From Paenibacillus swuensis (GTDB lineage Bacteria; Bacillota; Bacilli; Paenibacillales; DY6), in contig NZ_CP011388.1 of the NCBI RefSeq assembly GCF_001644605.1, positions 390,440 to 454,439 on the forward strand: DNA of 64,000 bases. The letters run 5' to 3'. Both the position numbers and the translations under genes were made by a program. The notes beneath the pieces are model-generated. The model worked only from the letters and a program-made list of their open reading frames with translations. It did not search any database and was not told where the DNA came from. Shown here in pieces: positions 8,217 through 16,532 of the stretch; the stretch's first letter is position 1; every line of letters starts with the position of its first letter.

Positions 8217-9320
8217 CTACATCCCCGCCCCGACCGAAGAATGCCGGAGCACATCCCGAATGCCCAGCCCCGCTTCCTGCGGAAACGTCATCCGCCGGCC
8301 GTCATACTGCACGCCGCCGACCACAATGTCGTTCATCAACATCAGCGGCGCGTCGAAGTCGAAACGGGTGATGTTTTTTTTGCTTGCCGCCAAGTGGGCT
8401 GCCGCCGTGACCGCCACCCTTGACTCAATCATGCTCCCCACCATACATTCCACGCCGCATTCCTCCGCGAGATGGTTAATCATCTGCGCCTTATAGATCC
8501 CGCCCGACTTCATCAGCTTAATGTTGATCAGATCCGCGGCCCGACGCTTCAGCACTTCAAACGCCTGCCCCGGCGAAAACACGCTCTCATCCGCCATAAT
8601 CGGCGTTTCCACCGCATCCGTGACCGCCTTCAAACCCTCGATATCATGCGCCTTTACCGGTTGCTCCACCAGCTCAATGTCCAGACCCAGATCCTCCATC
8701 CGGCGTATGGCGCGCACCGCGTCCTTCACCTGCCAGCCTTGATTCGCATCCACGCGGATCTTCACAGCGGGCCCTACGCACCGGCGAATTTCCTCCATCC
8801 GAGCAATGTCCTCGGCCATACTGTCCTTGCCCACCTTGATCTTCAACACATTAAAGCCGTCCTGCACATACCTGACCGCATCCTCACCCATTTCCTTCGG
8901 CGAGTTCACGCTGACCGTGAAATTTGTTTCAAGCTCATCCTTGTATCCGCCCAAAAACTGATAGAGCGGCAATCCGCAGCACTGCGCAATCAGATCGTAC
9001 ACCGCCATGTCCACGGCGGCTTTGGCGCTTGAACTGCCGATCATGGATTGGTGTACCGCTTGCAGAATCCGCTCATAGCCGCGTACATCCTGCCCGATCA
9101 ATAGCGGTTTGAACGTATTCTCAATTGCCGCATGGATCCCTTCCAGACTATCGCCCGTAATCACAATCGTGGAAGGAGCCTCGCCCCATCCCGCGCGTCC
9201 ATCCTCGGTTGCCAGCCTGACGATGATCGATTCGGCATGATATACCGTGCGAAGCGCGGTTTTGAACGGCTTGATTAGCGGCGTGGATTGCCTCATGATT
9301 TCTATATTTTCAATAATCAT
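8217..9320 (-). CDS. ykfB: L-Ala-D/L-Glu epimerase
   Basis: A 367-residue enolase-superfamily enzyme that interconverts L-Ala-D-Glu and L-Ala-L-Glu so that murein dipeptides can be hydrolysed. The KxK acid/base pair is in LKIKVGK. The three Mg ligands are in RVDANQGW, ELVEQP and MADESVF, and the opposite catalytic Lys is in INIKLMKSGG. Length and motif spacing match the family. The AAGGAGGA ribosome-binding site places the ATG correctly. It follows ykfA by 15 bp, so the two are translated from one message. Confidence 0.93.
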   Translation of the reverse strand: MIIENIEIMRQSTPLIKPFKTALRTVYHAESIIVRLATEDGRAGWGEAPSTIVITGDSLEGIHAAIENTFKPLLIGQDVRGYERILQAVHQSMIGSSSAKAAVDMAVYDLIAQCCGLPLYQFLGGYKDELETNFTVSVNSPKEMGEDAVRYVQDGFNVLKIKVGKDSMAEDIARMEEIRRCVGPAVKIRVDANQGWQVKDAVRAIRRMEDLGLDIELVEQPVKAHDIEGLKAVTDAVETPIMADESVFSPGQAFEVLKRRAADLINIKLMKSGGIYKAQMINHLAEECGVECMVGSMIESRVAVTAAAHLAASKKNITRFDFDAPLMLMNDIVVGGVQYDGRRMTFPQEAGLGIRDVLRHSSVGAGM

Positions 9321-9335
9321 CGTATGTAGTCCTCC

Positions 9336-10271
9336 TTAGGCGTAAGTCCCGGGCTCATGACATTCCAGCCGCTTCTCGTACGTGTTCATGGTTGCTTCGA
9401 TGCCGAGCGGTAACGCGATATTCGGTGAACAGTGTCCGATGCGGAATCCCGCCATGACCGGCTTGCCTGCAGCAACGATGTGATCCTGTATGACCTCATC
9501 CAGTGATAATGACACTTTCCGCTTCCTCGGCGCACAGTTGTTGAAATCGCCGATCACCATCCCGGCCGCGTCCGCAAACTTCCCGGCTAACCGCAATTGG
9601 TTCAGCATCCGGTCGATCCGATACGGTTCCTCATCAATATCTTCTATGAACAGCAACGCTCCGGTGGTGTCGATTTCATATGGCGTGCCCAGCGTGCTCA
9701 CGATTAACGATAAATTCCCGCCAATCAACGGGCCCGAAGCGACACCTTCCACCAGTACATCCAAAGGCGCGATTTCTTCCGTATAACACAATACCCCCGG
9801 CTGAACCAGGAGTTGCAAATTCTGAACGGTGAGTGGATTCACATCCATTTTGCACAAATCAATCATCATCGGTCCATGAAACGTCACTAAACCCGACAAT
9901 TTGCCAATCGCCGCATGCAGGAACGTAATATCGCTATATCCCCAGAACACTTTCGGATTCGCCCGTATCATCTCATAATCGAGTCGATCGGCGATTCGGG
10001 GCGTACCATACCCGCCCCGCGCGCACAAGATCGCATGAATCCCCGGATCAGCGAACATCGCGTTCAACTCCTCCGCCCGCTCCGCGTCCGTTCCCGACAA
10101 GTACCCGTGCTGCTTCAACACCGTATTTCCTACTTGCACCCGTAATCCCAGCTGTTCCAAATAAGCCGCAGCCGACTTCATCTGCTCCCAGTCCCCGGGA
10201 CTTGCAGGCGCTGTGATTCCCACGGTATTTCCCGGGACTAATGCCCGCGGTTTGATCCGATGTACGCTCAT
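9336..10271 (-). CDS. ykfA: LD-carboxypeptidase, peptidase family S66
   Basis: A 311-residue serine peptidase of family S66 that removes the terminal D-residue from L,D linkages in murein tetrapeptides. The nucleophile Ser is in WGYSDITF, the Glu of the Ser-Glu-His triad is in LLFIEDIDEEPYRID, and the His is in RIGHCSPNIALP. The frame is open 21 codons further upstream. However, ATGAGGAC precedes the ATG at 10271 with correct spacing, while the two earlier candidates lack a ribosome-binding site. It follows dppE after an 80-bp gap with a hairpin that could reduce ykf expression relative to dpp. Confidence 0.9.
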   Translation of the reverse strand: MSVHRIKPRALVPGNTVGITAPASPGDWEQMKSAAAYLEQLGLRVQVGNTVLKQHGYLSGTDAERAEELNAMFADPGIHAILCARGGYGTPRIADRLDYEMIRANPKVFWGYSDITFLHAAIGKLSGLVTFHGPMMIDLCKMDVNPLTVQNLQLLVQPGVLCYTEEIAPLDVLVEGVASGPLIGGNLSLIVSTLGTPYEIDTTGALLFIEDIDEEPYRIDRMLNQLRLAGKFADAAGMVIGDFNNCAPRKRKVSLSLDEVIQDHIVAAGKPVMAGFRIGHCSPNIALPLGIEATMNTYEKRLECHEPGTYA

Positions 10272-10301
10272 AGATGTCCTCATTTCTGCCCAATTCTCTA
10301 G

Positions 10302-10339
10302 AAAAAAAGGGGAAGCCACCCTAAAGGCGCACACCCCTT
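10302..10339 (-). terminator. weak terminator-like hairpin between dppE and ykfA
   Basis: On the minus strand AAGGGG pairs with CCCCTT across a 20-nt internal segment and is followed by a run of Ts. The stem is imperfect. Its position after the binding-protein gene suggests partial attenuation rather than full termination. Confidence 0.5.
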
Positions 10340-10352
10340 ATTTCCTAATTGA

Positions 10353-12020
10353 TTATGATTTCAAATCGGTCCACTTAAAGTCGATAAATCCGAACGGATG
10401 ACGGACCACACCTTCAAGTTTCTCCGTTTGCATGTACACGGTGTTGTAGAAATATAACGGGAGCACAGGGGCCTCATCCATCAAAATCTTCTCCGCATCA
10501 TGCAGCATCTGGAACCGTTTCGGTTCATCTGGTTCATTATATGCGTCTTTAATCAATTTATCATACGCCGCGTTGACCCAGCCTGTCCGGCTGAACGGGT
10601 TGGTGGACTGGAAACCGTCCAGGAAGTTGATCGGATCGGCAAAGTCCGGCAGGAACGAAGAGCGGGAGAGTTGCAGCTGCAGTTTCTTTTGCTCATCGGA
10701 TAATACCTTGCTTTCCTTGTTCGCCAGCTTCACATCGACGCCCAGATTGTCTTTGAACATCGCTTGCAGCGCCTGAGCCACCCGTTGGGAAACGTCGTTC
10801 GTGTTGTAAGTCAGGGTCACTTCCGGCAGTGTCGTGTAACCCGCTTCTTTCATACCTTTGTCCAAAAGAGTCTTCGCTTCCGCCGCGTCAAACTTGATCA
10901 AATCCCCGCCGACTTCGCGGAAATCCTTGCCGGACGGCTCGATCAGCCCCGGGGAAACGAAGGCCACCGCTGGCTTCTGCTTCTGCTTCAGTACCAGATC
11001 CACCAGCTGCTGCCTGTCCACCGCGGCCACAAACGCTTTACGGATGTTCGCATTTTTGAACGGCTCTTTCGTTACGTTGAAACGGTAGAAGGCGACGCCC
11101 GCGCTTTCTTCCACGGTCACCTTCTTCTCTGCGAACAATTGGTCGCTGAGGTCGGCCGGAATGGAGCCTGTCGTATGCAGCTCGCCCGTTGAGTACAGTT
11201 GGTAGGCAGTGTTGGCGTCATTGACCATTTTGAACGTAAGTCCGTCCAGCTTCACATTCGCTGCATCCCAGTATTGGTCGTTCTTTACCATCTTCAGTTC
11301 GCTGTCGTGGGCCCATTCCTTGATGGTGAACGGTCCGTTGCTCACGATCGTTGCGGCTTCACCGGCCCAAGCGGCATTGCCTTCCACTGTTGCTTTGTGC
11401 ACCGGGAAGAACGCCGGGCTGGCTACCATGTTAATCAACCAGGAAGCAGGCTGAGCCAGGGTAACTTCAAGGGTTTTCTCGTTGACCGCTTTAATCATGA
11501 CGCCGTCCGCTGCGCCCTTACCGGAATTGAACGCTTCAGCGCCTTGAATCGGATATGCCAGGAAAGCCGCATCCGAAGCCGTTGCCGGATCCAACAGCCG
11601 CTTCCATGCGAATTCGAAATCCGCCGCGGTCACAGGGTCGCCGTTGCTCCATTTGATACCGTCGCGCAGGTTAAATGTGTATTTCAGGCCATCCGCCGCA
11701 ATCGTCCAGTCCTTCGCCATCGCGGCTTCCGGCTTCTGGTCTTTGCCCAGGCGGGTCAGGCCTTCAAAGGCATTGTTCACGACGTCGTAGGATACTTGAT
11801 CGAAACCGATCGGAGGATCCAGGGAAGTCGGTTCGCGCGTGTTGTTATACATGACAATTTTGGCTTCCGCCTCCGCTGTTTTCTCTTCTTTCGCCTGCTC
11901 TTTGTTATTTCCCGCCGGCGTGTTGCCGTTGTCGGTTGTGTTGTTATTGCTGTTGCAGCCTGCCAACACAGCTCCGAGTACGAACGTTAAGACGATCACC
12001 CATACCGATAGTTTTTTCAT
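10353..12020 (-). CDS. dppE: dipeptide ABC transporter substrate-binding lipoprotein
   Basis: A 555-residue family 5 peptide-binding protein. A signal peptide with lipobox VLAGC (acylated Cys near residue 22) is followed by an Asn/Thr-rich linker. The SBP_bac_5 body includes EPTSLDPPIGFDQVSY and WSNGDPVTAADFEFAWKRLLDP. It is anchored to the outer face of the membrane and delivers di- or murein tripeptides to DppBC. It follows dppD by 38 bp with a GAGGAGAG ribosome-binding site. Paralogues bind diverse oligopeptides, so the specificity is taken from the operon. Confidence 0.93.
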   Translation of the reverse strand: MKKLSVWVIVLTFVLGAVLAGCNSNNNTTDNGNTPAGNNKEQAKEEKTAEAEAKIVMYNNTREPTSLDPPIGFDQVSYDVVNNAFEGLTRLGKDQKPEAAMAKDWTIAADGLKYTFNLRDGIKWSNGDPVTAADFEFAWKRLLDPATASDAAFLAYPIQGAEAFNSGKGAADGVMIKAVNEKTLEVTLAQPASWLINMVASPAFFPVHKATVEGNAAWAGEAATIVSNGPFTIKEWAHDSELKMVKNDQYWDAANVKLDGLTFKMVNDANTAYQLYSTGELHTTGSIPADLSDQLFAEKKVTVEESAGVAFYRFNVTKEPFKNANIRKAFVAAVDRQQLVDLVLKQKQKPAVAFVSPGLIEPSGKDFREVGGDLIKFDAAEAKTLLDKGMKEAGYTTLPEVTLTYNTNDVSQRVAQALQAMFKDNLGVDVKLANKESKVLSDEQKKLQLQLSRSSFLPDFADPINFLDGFQSTNPFSRTGWVNAAYDKLIKDAYNEPDEPKRFQMLHDAEKILMDEAPVLPLYFYNTVYMQTEKLEGVVRHPFGFIDFKWTDLKS

Positions 12021-12058
12021 TCGTTTTGTTCTCTCCTCTTAATGATTTATTTGTATTT

Positions 12059-13204
12059 CTATCGCACAGCCGCAACATAAGCCTTCTTCGCGGGTGGCTG
12101 GGATATTCGCTTGGCTCTCGGATCTTGCAACCAACAGGCAACCGTGTGATGCCCGCTCAATCCGGTGTTATCGGGTTGGTATACGCCGCAAACTTCCATG
12201 GCATGACTGCATCGCGCGGCGAAAGCGCAGCCTTGCGGCGGAGCGAACAAGTCCGGCGGGGTGCCGCCGATCGGCTTGAGCGGTTGGGACCGATCCATAT
12301 CCAGCCGCGGAATGGAATCCAGCAGGCCTTGGGTGTACGGATGCTGCGGGTTGTAGAACAGCTCGTGCACCGTGCCGCTCTCGACAACTTTGCCGGCGTA
12401 CATCACATTCACGCGATCCGCGATGTTGGCTACAACGCCGAGGTCATGCGTGATAATGAGGATGGCTACGCCTGTTTTCTTCTGCAGGAACTTGAACAAA
12501 TCAATAATCTGCGCCTGAATCGTTACATCCAGCGCCGTAGTCGGCTCATCGGCGATGAGAATGGACGGGTTGCATACCGAGGCGATCGCGATCATCATGC
12601 GTTGCCTCATCCCGCCGCTGAACTCGTGCAGGTATTGCTTGAGGCGCATCTCCGGGTTGGAGATGCCCACAAGACCCAACATCTCGATCGCCTGTTTGCG
12701 CGCGGCCGAACGGGAAAGCTTCTGATGGCGGATGATGCCTTCCATTATCTGTTCCCCGATGGATAGGGTGGGGTTGAGCGCCGTCATCGCGTCTTGAAAG
12801 ATCATGGAGATTTCGGAGCCGCGAAGCTCCCTCATCTGCTTCTCGCTCAGCTGGGTCAGCTCCCGGCCTTTGTAGCGAATGCTGCCCTGGTCGATGCTGG
12901 AGCTGTGCGGCGGCAGAAGGCGCATCACGCTGCGCGCGGTGACGCTCTTGCCGCAGCCGGATTCGCCTACGATGGCGAAGGTTTCGCCCTTGCGCAAAGT
13001 GAAGCTGACACCGCGAACCGCTTGCACGCGGCCGCCGTGCGTGGTGAAGGAGACGTGCAGGTTCTCGACTTCAAGCAGCAGGTCGGATGCTGTTGTTCCC
13101 TTGATGTCGTTCAAGTTTTCCAAACCCCTCGATTTCTTCGGGTCCTTCAGGTCCTTCAGGTCCTTCAGGTCCTTCGGATTCGTTATGTCGTTCAAGTTTT
13201 CCAT
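12059..13204 (-). CDS. dppD: dipeptide ABC transporter ATP-binding protein with expanded N-terminus
   Basis: A 381-residue ATPase that powers peptide import. Walker A is GESGCGKS, the signature is EFSGGMRQR, Walker B is ILIADEPTTALD, and the switch His is in ITHDLG. The C-terminal oligopeptide-transporter extension has CAFAARCSHAMEVC, a cysteine pattern typical of the family. The conserved core starts only at about residue 45 (LLLEVENLHVSF). Before it lies an extension with LKD repeats and a duplicated ENLNDI, encoded by tandem 9-bp repeats between two copies of a 19-bp sequence. The ribosome-binding site AGGAGG lies before the first ATG, so the extension is translated. There is no second ATPase gene (no ykfD or dppF) in the operon. 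Confidence 0.92.
   Translation of the reverse strand: MENLNDITNPKDLKDLKDLKDPKKSRGLENLNDIKGTTASDLLLEVENLHVSFTTHGGRVQAVRGVSFTLRKGETFAIVGESGCGKSVTARSVMRLLPPHSSSIDQGSIRYKGRELTQLSEKQMRELRGSEISMIFQDAMTALNPTLSIGEQIMEGIIRHQKLSRSAARKQAIEMLGLVGISNPEMRLKQYLHEFSGGMRQRMMIAIASVCNPSILIADEPTTALDVTIQAQIIDLFKFLQKKTGVAILIITHDLGVVANIADRVNVMYAGKVVESGTVHELFYNPQHPYTQGLLDSIPRLDMDRSQPLKPIGGTPPDLFAPPQGCAFAARCSHAMEVCGVYQPDNTGLSGHHTVACWLQDPRAKRISQPPAKKAYVAAVR
13104..13203 (-). repeat. duplicated 19-bp block flanking a 4x 9-bp tandem repeat in dppD
   Basis: A 19-bp sequence occurs at 13104-13122 and again at 13185-13203, 81 bp apart. Between them four copies of the 9-mer GTCCTTCAG (the last has one change) run from 13142 to 13177. 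All units keep the reading frame. They encode the LKD-rich N-terminal extension of DppD. Confidence 0.9.
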
Positions 13205-13208
13205 GCGC

Positions 13209-14126
13209 TTACCTCCTCAGCTTCGGATTGAAGGCGTCTTGCAAGCCGTCACCCAGCAGATTGAACGCCAGCATCGTGATGGAGATGAAGAACGCCGGGA
13301 AGAACAGCCGCCACCATTGTCCGGACAGGATCGTTGTCAACCCGTCGTTCGCCATCACGCCCCAGCTCGCCATCGGCGGTTGGATGCCGAGACCGAGGAA
13401 GCTCAGGAACGCTTCCGCGAAGATCGCCGACGGCACGGAGAACGTGACCTGGACGATGATGACGCCCATGGCGTTAGGCAGCAGATGCTTGCGGATAATC
13501 TGGCTCGGGGAAGATCCGAGCGCTCTGGCCGCGAGCACGTATTCCGAGCTCTTCAGGCTTAGCACCTGGCCCCGCACGATCCGGGCCATTCCAATCCAGC
13601 CCGTAGCGCTTAGCGCGATAATAATGGTGAGCAGCCCCGGGCCCATAATGACCATCAGCAGAATAACAATCAGCAGGTAGGGAATGCCGTACAGCAGATC
13701 CACGAACCGCATCATGATGTTATCAATACGACCTCCGGCATAACCGGAAATGCCTCCGTACACAATGCCGATCAGGAAGTCGATCAGCGCCGCCATCAAG
13801 CCGATGAACAGCGAAATTCGCGCGCCGTAGAGAATCCGGGCATACACATCGCGCCCTAACTCATCCGTGCCGAACCAATGCGCGGCGGATGGCTTCTGAT
13901 TTCCTTCCAGCAGCACCTGTTTGGAATAGCTTTGGTCCGTCAGATACGGTCCCGCCACAGCAAGCACCGCAATCAGCACAATCAAAATCAATCCGAGCAT
14001 CGCCAGCTTGTTCTTGAGCAGCCGTGTCCAGGCTTCCTGCCAGAAGGTCATTCGCGGACGAACGATGGCTTCCCCCATCCCGGCTCGCGGTTGCATCGGT
14101 ACGAATAATGAATCCGGAACGTTCAT
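13209..14126 (-). CDS. dppC: dipeptide ABC transporter permease
   Basis: A 305-residue integral membrane permease of the OppC type. It has an N-terminal cytoplasmic stretch, a first transmembrane helix (LGLILIVLIAVLAVAGPYL) and four to five more. The ATPase-coupling EAA loop is SSEYVLAARALGSSPSQIIRKHLLPN. It pairs with DppB. The GGAGG ribosome-binding site lies in the end of dppB (the stop and the start overlap closely), which indicates translational coupling. The dppD ribosome-binding site in turn lies in the end of this gene. Confidence 0.93.
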   Translation of the reverse strand: MNVPDSLFVPMQPRAGMGEAIVRPRMTFWQEAWTRLLKNKLAMLGLILIVLIAVLAVAGPYLTDQSYSKQVLLEGNQKPSAAHWFGTDELGRDVYARILYGARISLFIGLMAALIDFLIGIVYGGISGYAGGRIDNIMMRFVDLLYGIPYLLIVILLMVIMGPGLLTIIIALSATGWIGMARIVRGQVLSLKSSEYVLAARALGSSPSQIIRKHLLPNAMGVIIVQVTFSVPSAIFAEAFLSFLGLGIQPPMASWGVMANDGLTTILSGQWWRLFFPAFFISITMLAFNLLGDGLQDAFNPKLRR

Positions 14127-14128
14127 GG

Positions 14129-15061
14129 TCAGGCCTCCCTTCGGTGAAGCTTAATGCGGGGATCAATGAATCCGTAGGCGACATCCACCAGAAACATCAT
14201 GAACACCAACAGCGCGCTATAGAACACCGTTGTGCCCATAATTAATGAATAATCACGGTTGTTGATACCGTCCACGAAATACTTGCCCATCCCCGGAATC
14301 GCAAAAATCTTCTCAATCACGAAACTCCCGGTCAACACGTTAGCCACCAAAGCCCCAAGCAATGTGACCACGGGCAAAATCGCGTTACGCAACGCATGCT
14401 TGACGATAATGCTGAACGGCGACAGCCCTTTGGCCCGCGCCGTTTCAATGTAATCTTCCGTCAGCACTTCCAGCATGTTCGCGCGGGTCAAGCGCGCGAT
14501 GATGGCAAGCGGACCGGTCGAGAGCGCTAAGGCCGGAAGAATGACATGCTTCCAGCTCCCCCACATCGCGACCGGCAACAGCTTCCATTCCACCGCGACG
14601 TACTTGATGAGGAGCGTCGCTACAACAAAGTTAGGCACCGTGATGCCGATCACGGCAAAGATCATCGCCATGTAATCGATGATGCCGTTGCGGCGTAACG
14701 CCGCCAGGGTTCCCAGCAGCACGCCGGAAACGACGGCGAATCCGATGGACACCATCCCCAGCTTGAACGATACCGGAAAACCCCGTTCAATCATGGAATT
14801 CACCGTATTGGGGAAATGGCCGATGGACGGACCCAAATCCAACTGCAGCAAGGACTTCAGATATAACACATATTGTACCGAAACCGGTTTGTCCAAATTG
14901 TAAAATTCCATCATGTTCTGCACCGCGGTCGGATTCGAATTCCGCCCGTCTTTCTCAAACGGAGACCCGGGTACCGTATGCATCAGAAAGAACGTTACGG
15001 TAATGATCAGCCATAAGGTGACAATCATGGAGATAAATCTGCGAAGTATGTATTGTGCCAT
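14129..15061 (-). CDS. dppB: dipeptide ABC transporter permease
   Basis: A 310-residue OppB-type permease. The opening AQYILRRFISMIVTLWLIITVTFFLM helix, the periplasmic-side domain with VQNMMEFYNLDKPVSVQYV and the EAA loop VLTEDYIETARAKGLSPFSIIVKHALRNA are all present. It forms the membrane channel with DppC. It follows dppA by 26 bp and is preceded by GGTGAGGG. Confidence 0.93.
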   Translation of the reverse strand: MAQYILRRFISMIVTLWLIITVTFFLMHTVPGSPFEKDGRNSNPTAVQNMMEFYNLDKPVSVQYVLYLKSLLQLDLGPSIGHFPNTVNSMIERGFPVSFKLGMVSIGFAVVSGVLLGTLAALRRNGIIDYMAMIFAVIGITVPNFVVATLLIKYVAVEWKLLPVAMWGSWKHVILPALALSTGPLAIIARLTRANMLEVLTEDYIETARAKGLSPFSIIVKHALRNAILPVVTLLGALVANVLTGSFVIEKIFAIPGMGKYFVDGINNRDYSLIMGTTVFYSALLVFMMFLVDVAYGFIDPRIKLHRREA

Positions 15062-15087
15062 GCTATGCCCTCACCTCACCCGTTTAG

Positions 15088-15912
15088 TTAACAGAAATTC
15101 GTACGCATCGCCAGCTCCGTCATGACCAGCATCGCTTGGTAAGCCTCAAGGATATCCTTGGCCTGAAAAGAGACGACGGGACGGTTCCCCTCCAGGGTGG
15201 TGCCCGGCATCAGATGAGCCCATTCGGCCTGGCCGTAGTTGGCGAATTCGATTGTCAGCAGCGGACGGTCCGGCGGTACGAGCGGCTTTACGCGTTCGCG
15301 GCTCGCCAGCGCTTCCTTCGTCTTCGCCTGCAGGAGTTCGCCGCTCTTGGCCGGTGTCAGACTCAGCGCCGAGGTGCGGGAGATGCGCTTCTTGACCACA
15401 GCCGTCGTGACGCCGGGGATCAGCGCTTCCGCTTCCAAGGCGGTTTCGTCATCGCCCGCCACCAGCAGCACCGGTACGCCGTAATGTCCTGCCACGTAAG
15501 CGTTAAAGCCCAGCTCGCCCACGGCGACATCGTTGATGTACATGTTCCGGACGCCGAAAATCATGGTGTGGCTCAGCACGCCCTTCGTGGCCGCCATCGT
15601 GTGGTAACCGAGGAAAGCCGCTCCCCCAAAGGAGGCGTCCAACCCCTGTACCATCGAATACGGCTTCACATCCCCGGTAATCAATTGTGTCTCCGGATGA
15701 AGTTTTTCAATAATCAGATTATTCATTTTGGAATGACTGTCATTCACGATGACTTCCGAGCATCCCTCCTGAAAAGCGCTGCCGATCACGTGGTTCGCTT
15801 CATCGGTCATGATGTGCCGGCCGCGTTCATAATTATGCTGCCTGGAATCTACAAAAGTGGAATCTACTAAACCGGTTACCCCTTCCATATCAATCGAGAT
15901 ATAGAGTTTCAA
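15088..15912 (-). CDS. dppA: D-aminopeptidase DppA, TTG start
   Basis: A 274-residue zinc-dependent D-aminopeptidase (family M55), which forms a decameric ring and cuts D-Ala-containing peptides. Counting from a TTG at 15912, the metal and active-site residues fall at D8, E10, H60, H104 and E133, with H115, exactly the positions known for the B. subtilis enzyme. The upstream in-frame ATG at 15927 is itself part of the ribosome-binding site (ATGGAGG), so TTG with its 8-9 nt spacing is the real start. It is the first gene of the dpp-ykf operon, in the same order as in B. subtilis. Confidence 0.95.
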   Translation of the reverse strand: MKLYISIDMEGVTGLVDSTFVDSRQHNYERGRHIMTDEANHVIGSAFQEGCSEVIVNDSHSKMNNLIIEKLHPETQLITGDVKPYSMVQGLDASFGGAAFLGYHTMAATKGVLSHTMIFGVRNMYINDVAVGELGFNAYVAGHYGVPVLLVAGDDETALEAEALIPGVTTAVVKKRISRTSALSLTPAKSGELLQAKTKEALASRERVKPLVPPDRPLLTIEFANYGQAEWAHLMPGTTLEGNRPVVSFQAKDILEAYQAMLVMTELAMRTNFC

Positions 15913-15942
15913 TGTGTTGGCCTCCATTCAAATCCAAATATG

Positions 15943-16000
15943 AAAAAAACCCAGCAAACAGCATCAGGAAGACTCTTCCTGCATGTCCGTTTGCTGGGTT
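15943..16000 (-). terminator. strong terminator/attenuator hairpin just before dppA
   Basis: A 12-bp perfect stem (AACCCAGCAAAC with its complement) encloses a smaller GGAAGA/TCTTCC hairpin and is followed on the minus strand by seven Ts. It ends 31 bp before the dppA start codon and begins 42 bp after the end of the upstream DUF3870 gene. Either it separates the two genes, which leaves almost no room for a dpp promoter downstream, or it acts as an attenuator in the dpp leader. Confidence 0.8.
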
Positions 16001-16041
16001 TTATTTACGGGTATGTAGTCCATACGTATAAATAAAGCAGC

Positions 16042-16398
16042 TTACACTGTACCGGAAGAGGGGAGTACCTGTTCTTTCCGACCGTTAAGTGTGTGGTTAT
16101 ACTTCTTCTGAGCATCCTTATACGCCACAATCAAAGCCTTCTGTGAAGAACCGTGATACCGTCTGCGTATTTCTTCCGCTATGGGTTCGTAATGGAGTAT
16201 ATTGTGTCCGATAAAGATGGAGCGCACGAACTCGGATGTCAAAGGAATGGTCGATGAACATCCCGCGTCAACTATCTTATGACTTGCCGTGTCAACAACG
16301 AGCCCGATGAAGAACGCGCTGTACCTCTGTGTAATCGGATTGTTCACGGATGCCTGGGCATCCCCGATGACATAAACCGTATCCTTGTCGTATAGCAT
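16042..16398 (-). CDS. DUF3870 family protein
   Basis: A 118-residue soluble protein. It matches the DUF3870 pattern as I remember it: TVYVIGDAQASVNNPIT, FFIGLVVDTASHKIVDAGCSSTIPLTSEFVRSIFIG and RRRYHGSSQKALIVAYKDAQKKYN. The function of the family is unknown; relatives sit beside amino-acid or peptide metabolism genes in other Firmicutes. I choose the ATG at 16398 (AAGGAG ten nt upstream) over a TTG three codons earlier. It lies upstream of dppA on the same strand, with a strong hairpin between. Confidence 0.8.
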   Translation of the reverse strand: MLYDKDTVYVIGDAQASVNNPITQRYSAFFIGLVVDTASHKIVDAGCSSTIPLTSEFVRSIFIGHNILHYEPIAEEIRRRYHGSSQKALIVAYKDAQKKYNHTLNGRKEQVLPSSGTV

Positions 16399-16532
16399 TC
16401 CTACCAAACTCCTTATTCAGCATTCAGACACGATTCCGAACGGGATATATGAAGGATGTGCTTCCTACGACCGTCGGACGCCAGAACACTCTATGTGTAA
16501 CATAGTCTAACATAGCATTAACATGTTGTAAA

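Noticed and set aside
11199-11990. 263-residue plus-strand ORF opposite dppE
   Set aside because: dppE has a lipobox, a ribosome-binding site and a full family 5 fold; the opposite frame has none of these.
15943-16060. T-box or CodY-box leader for dpp
   Set aside because: I see no T-box sequence and no AATTTTCWGAAAATT-like site; only the hairpin is supported.
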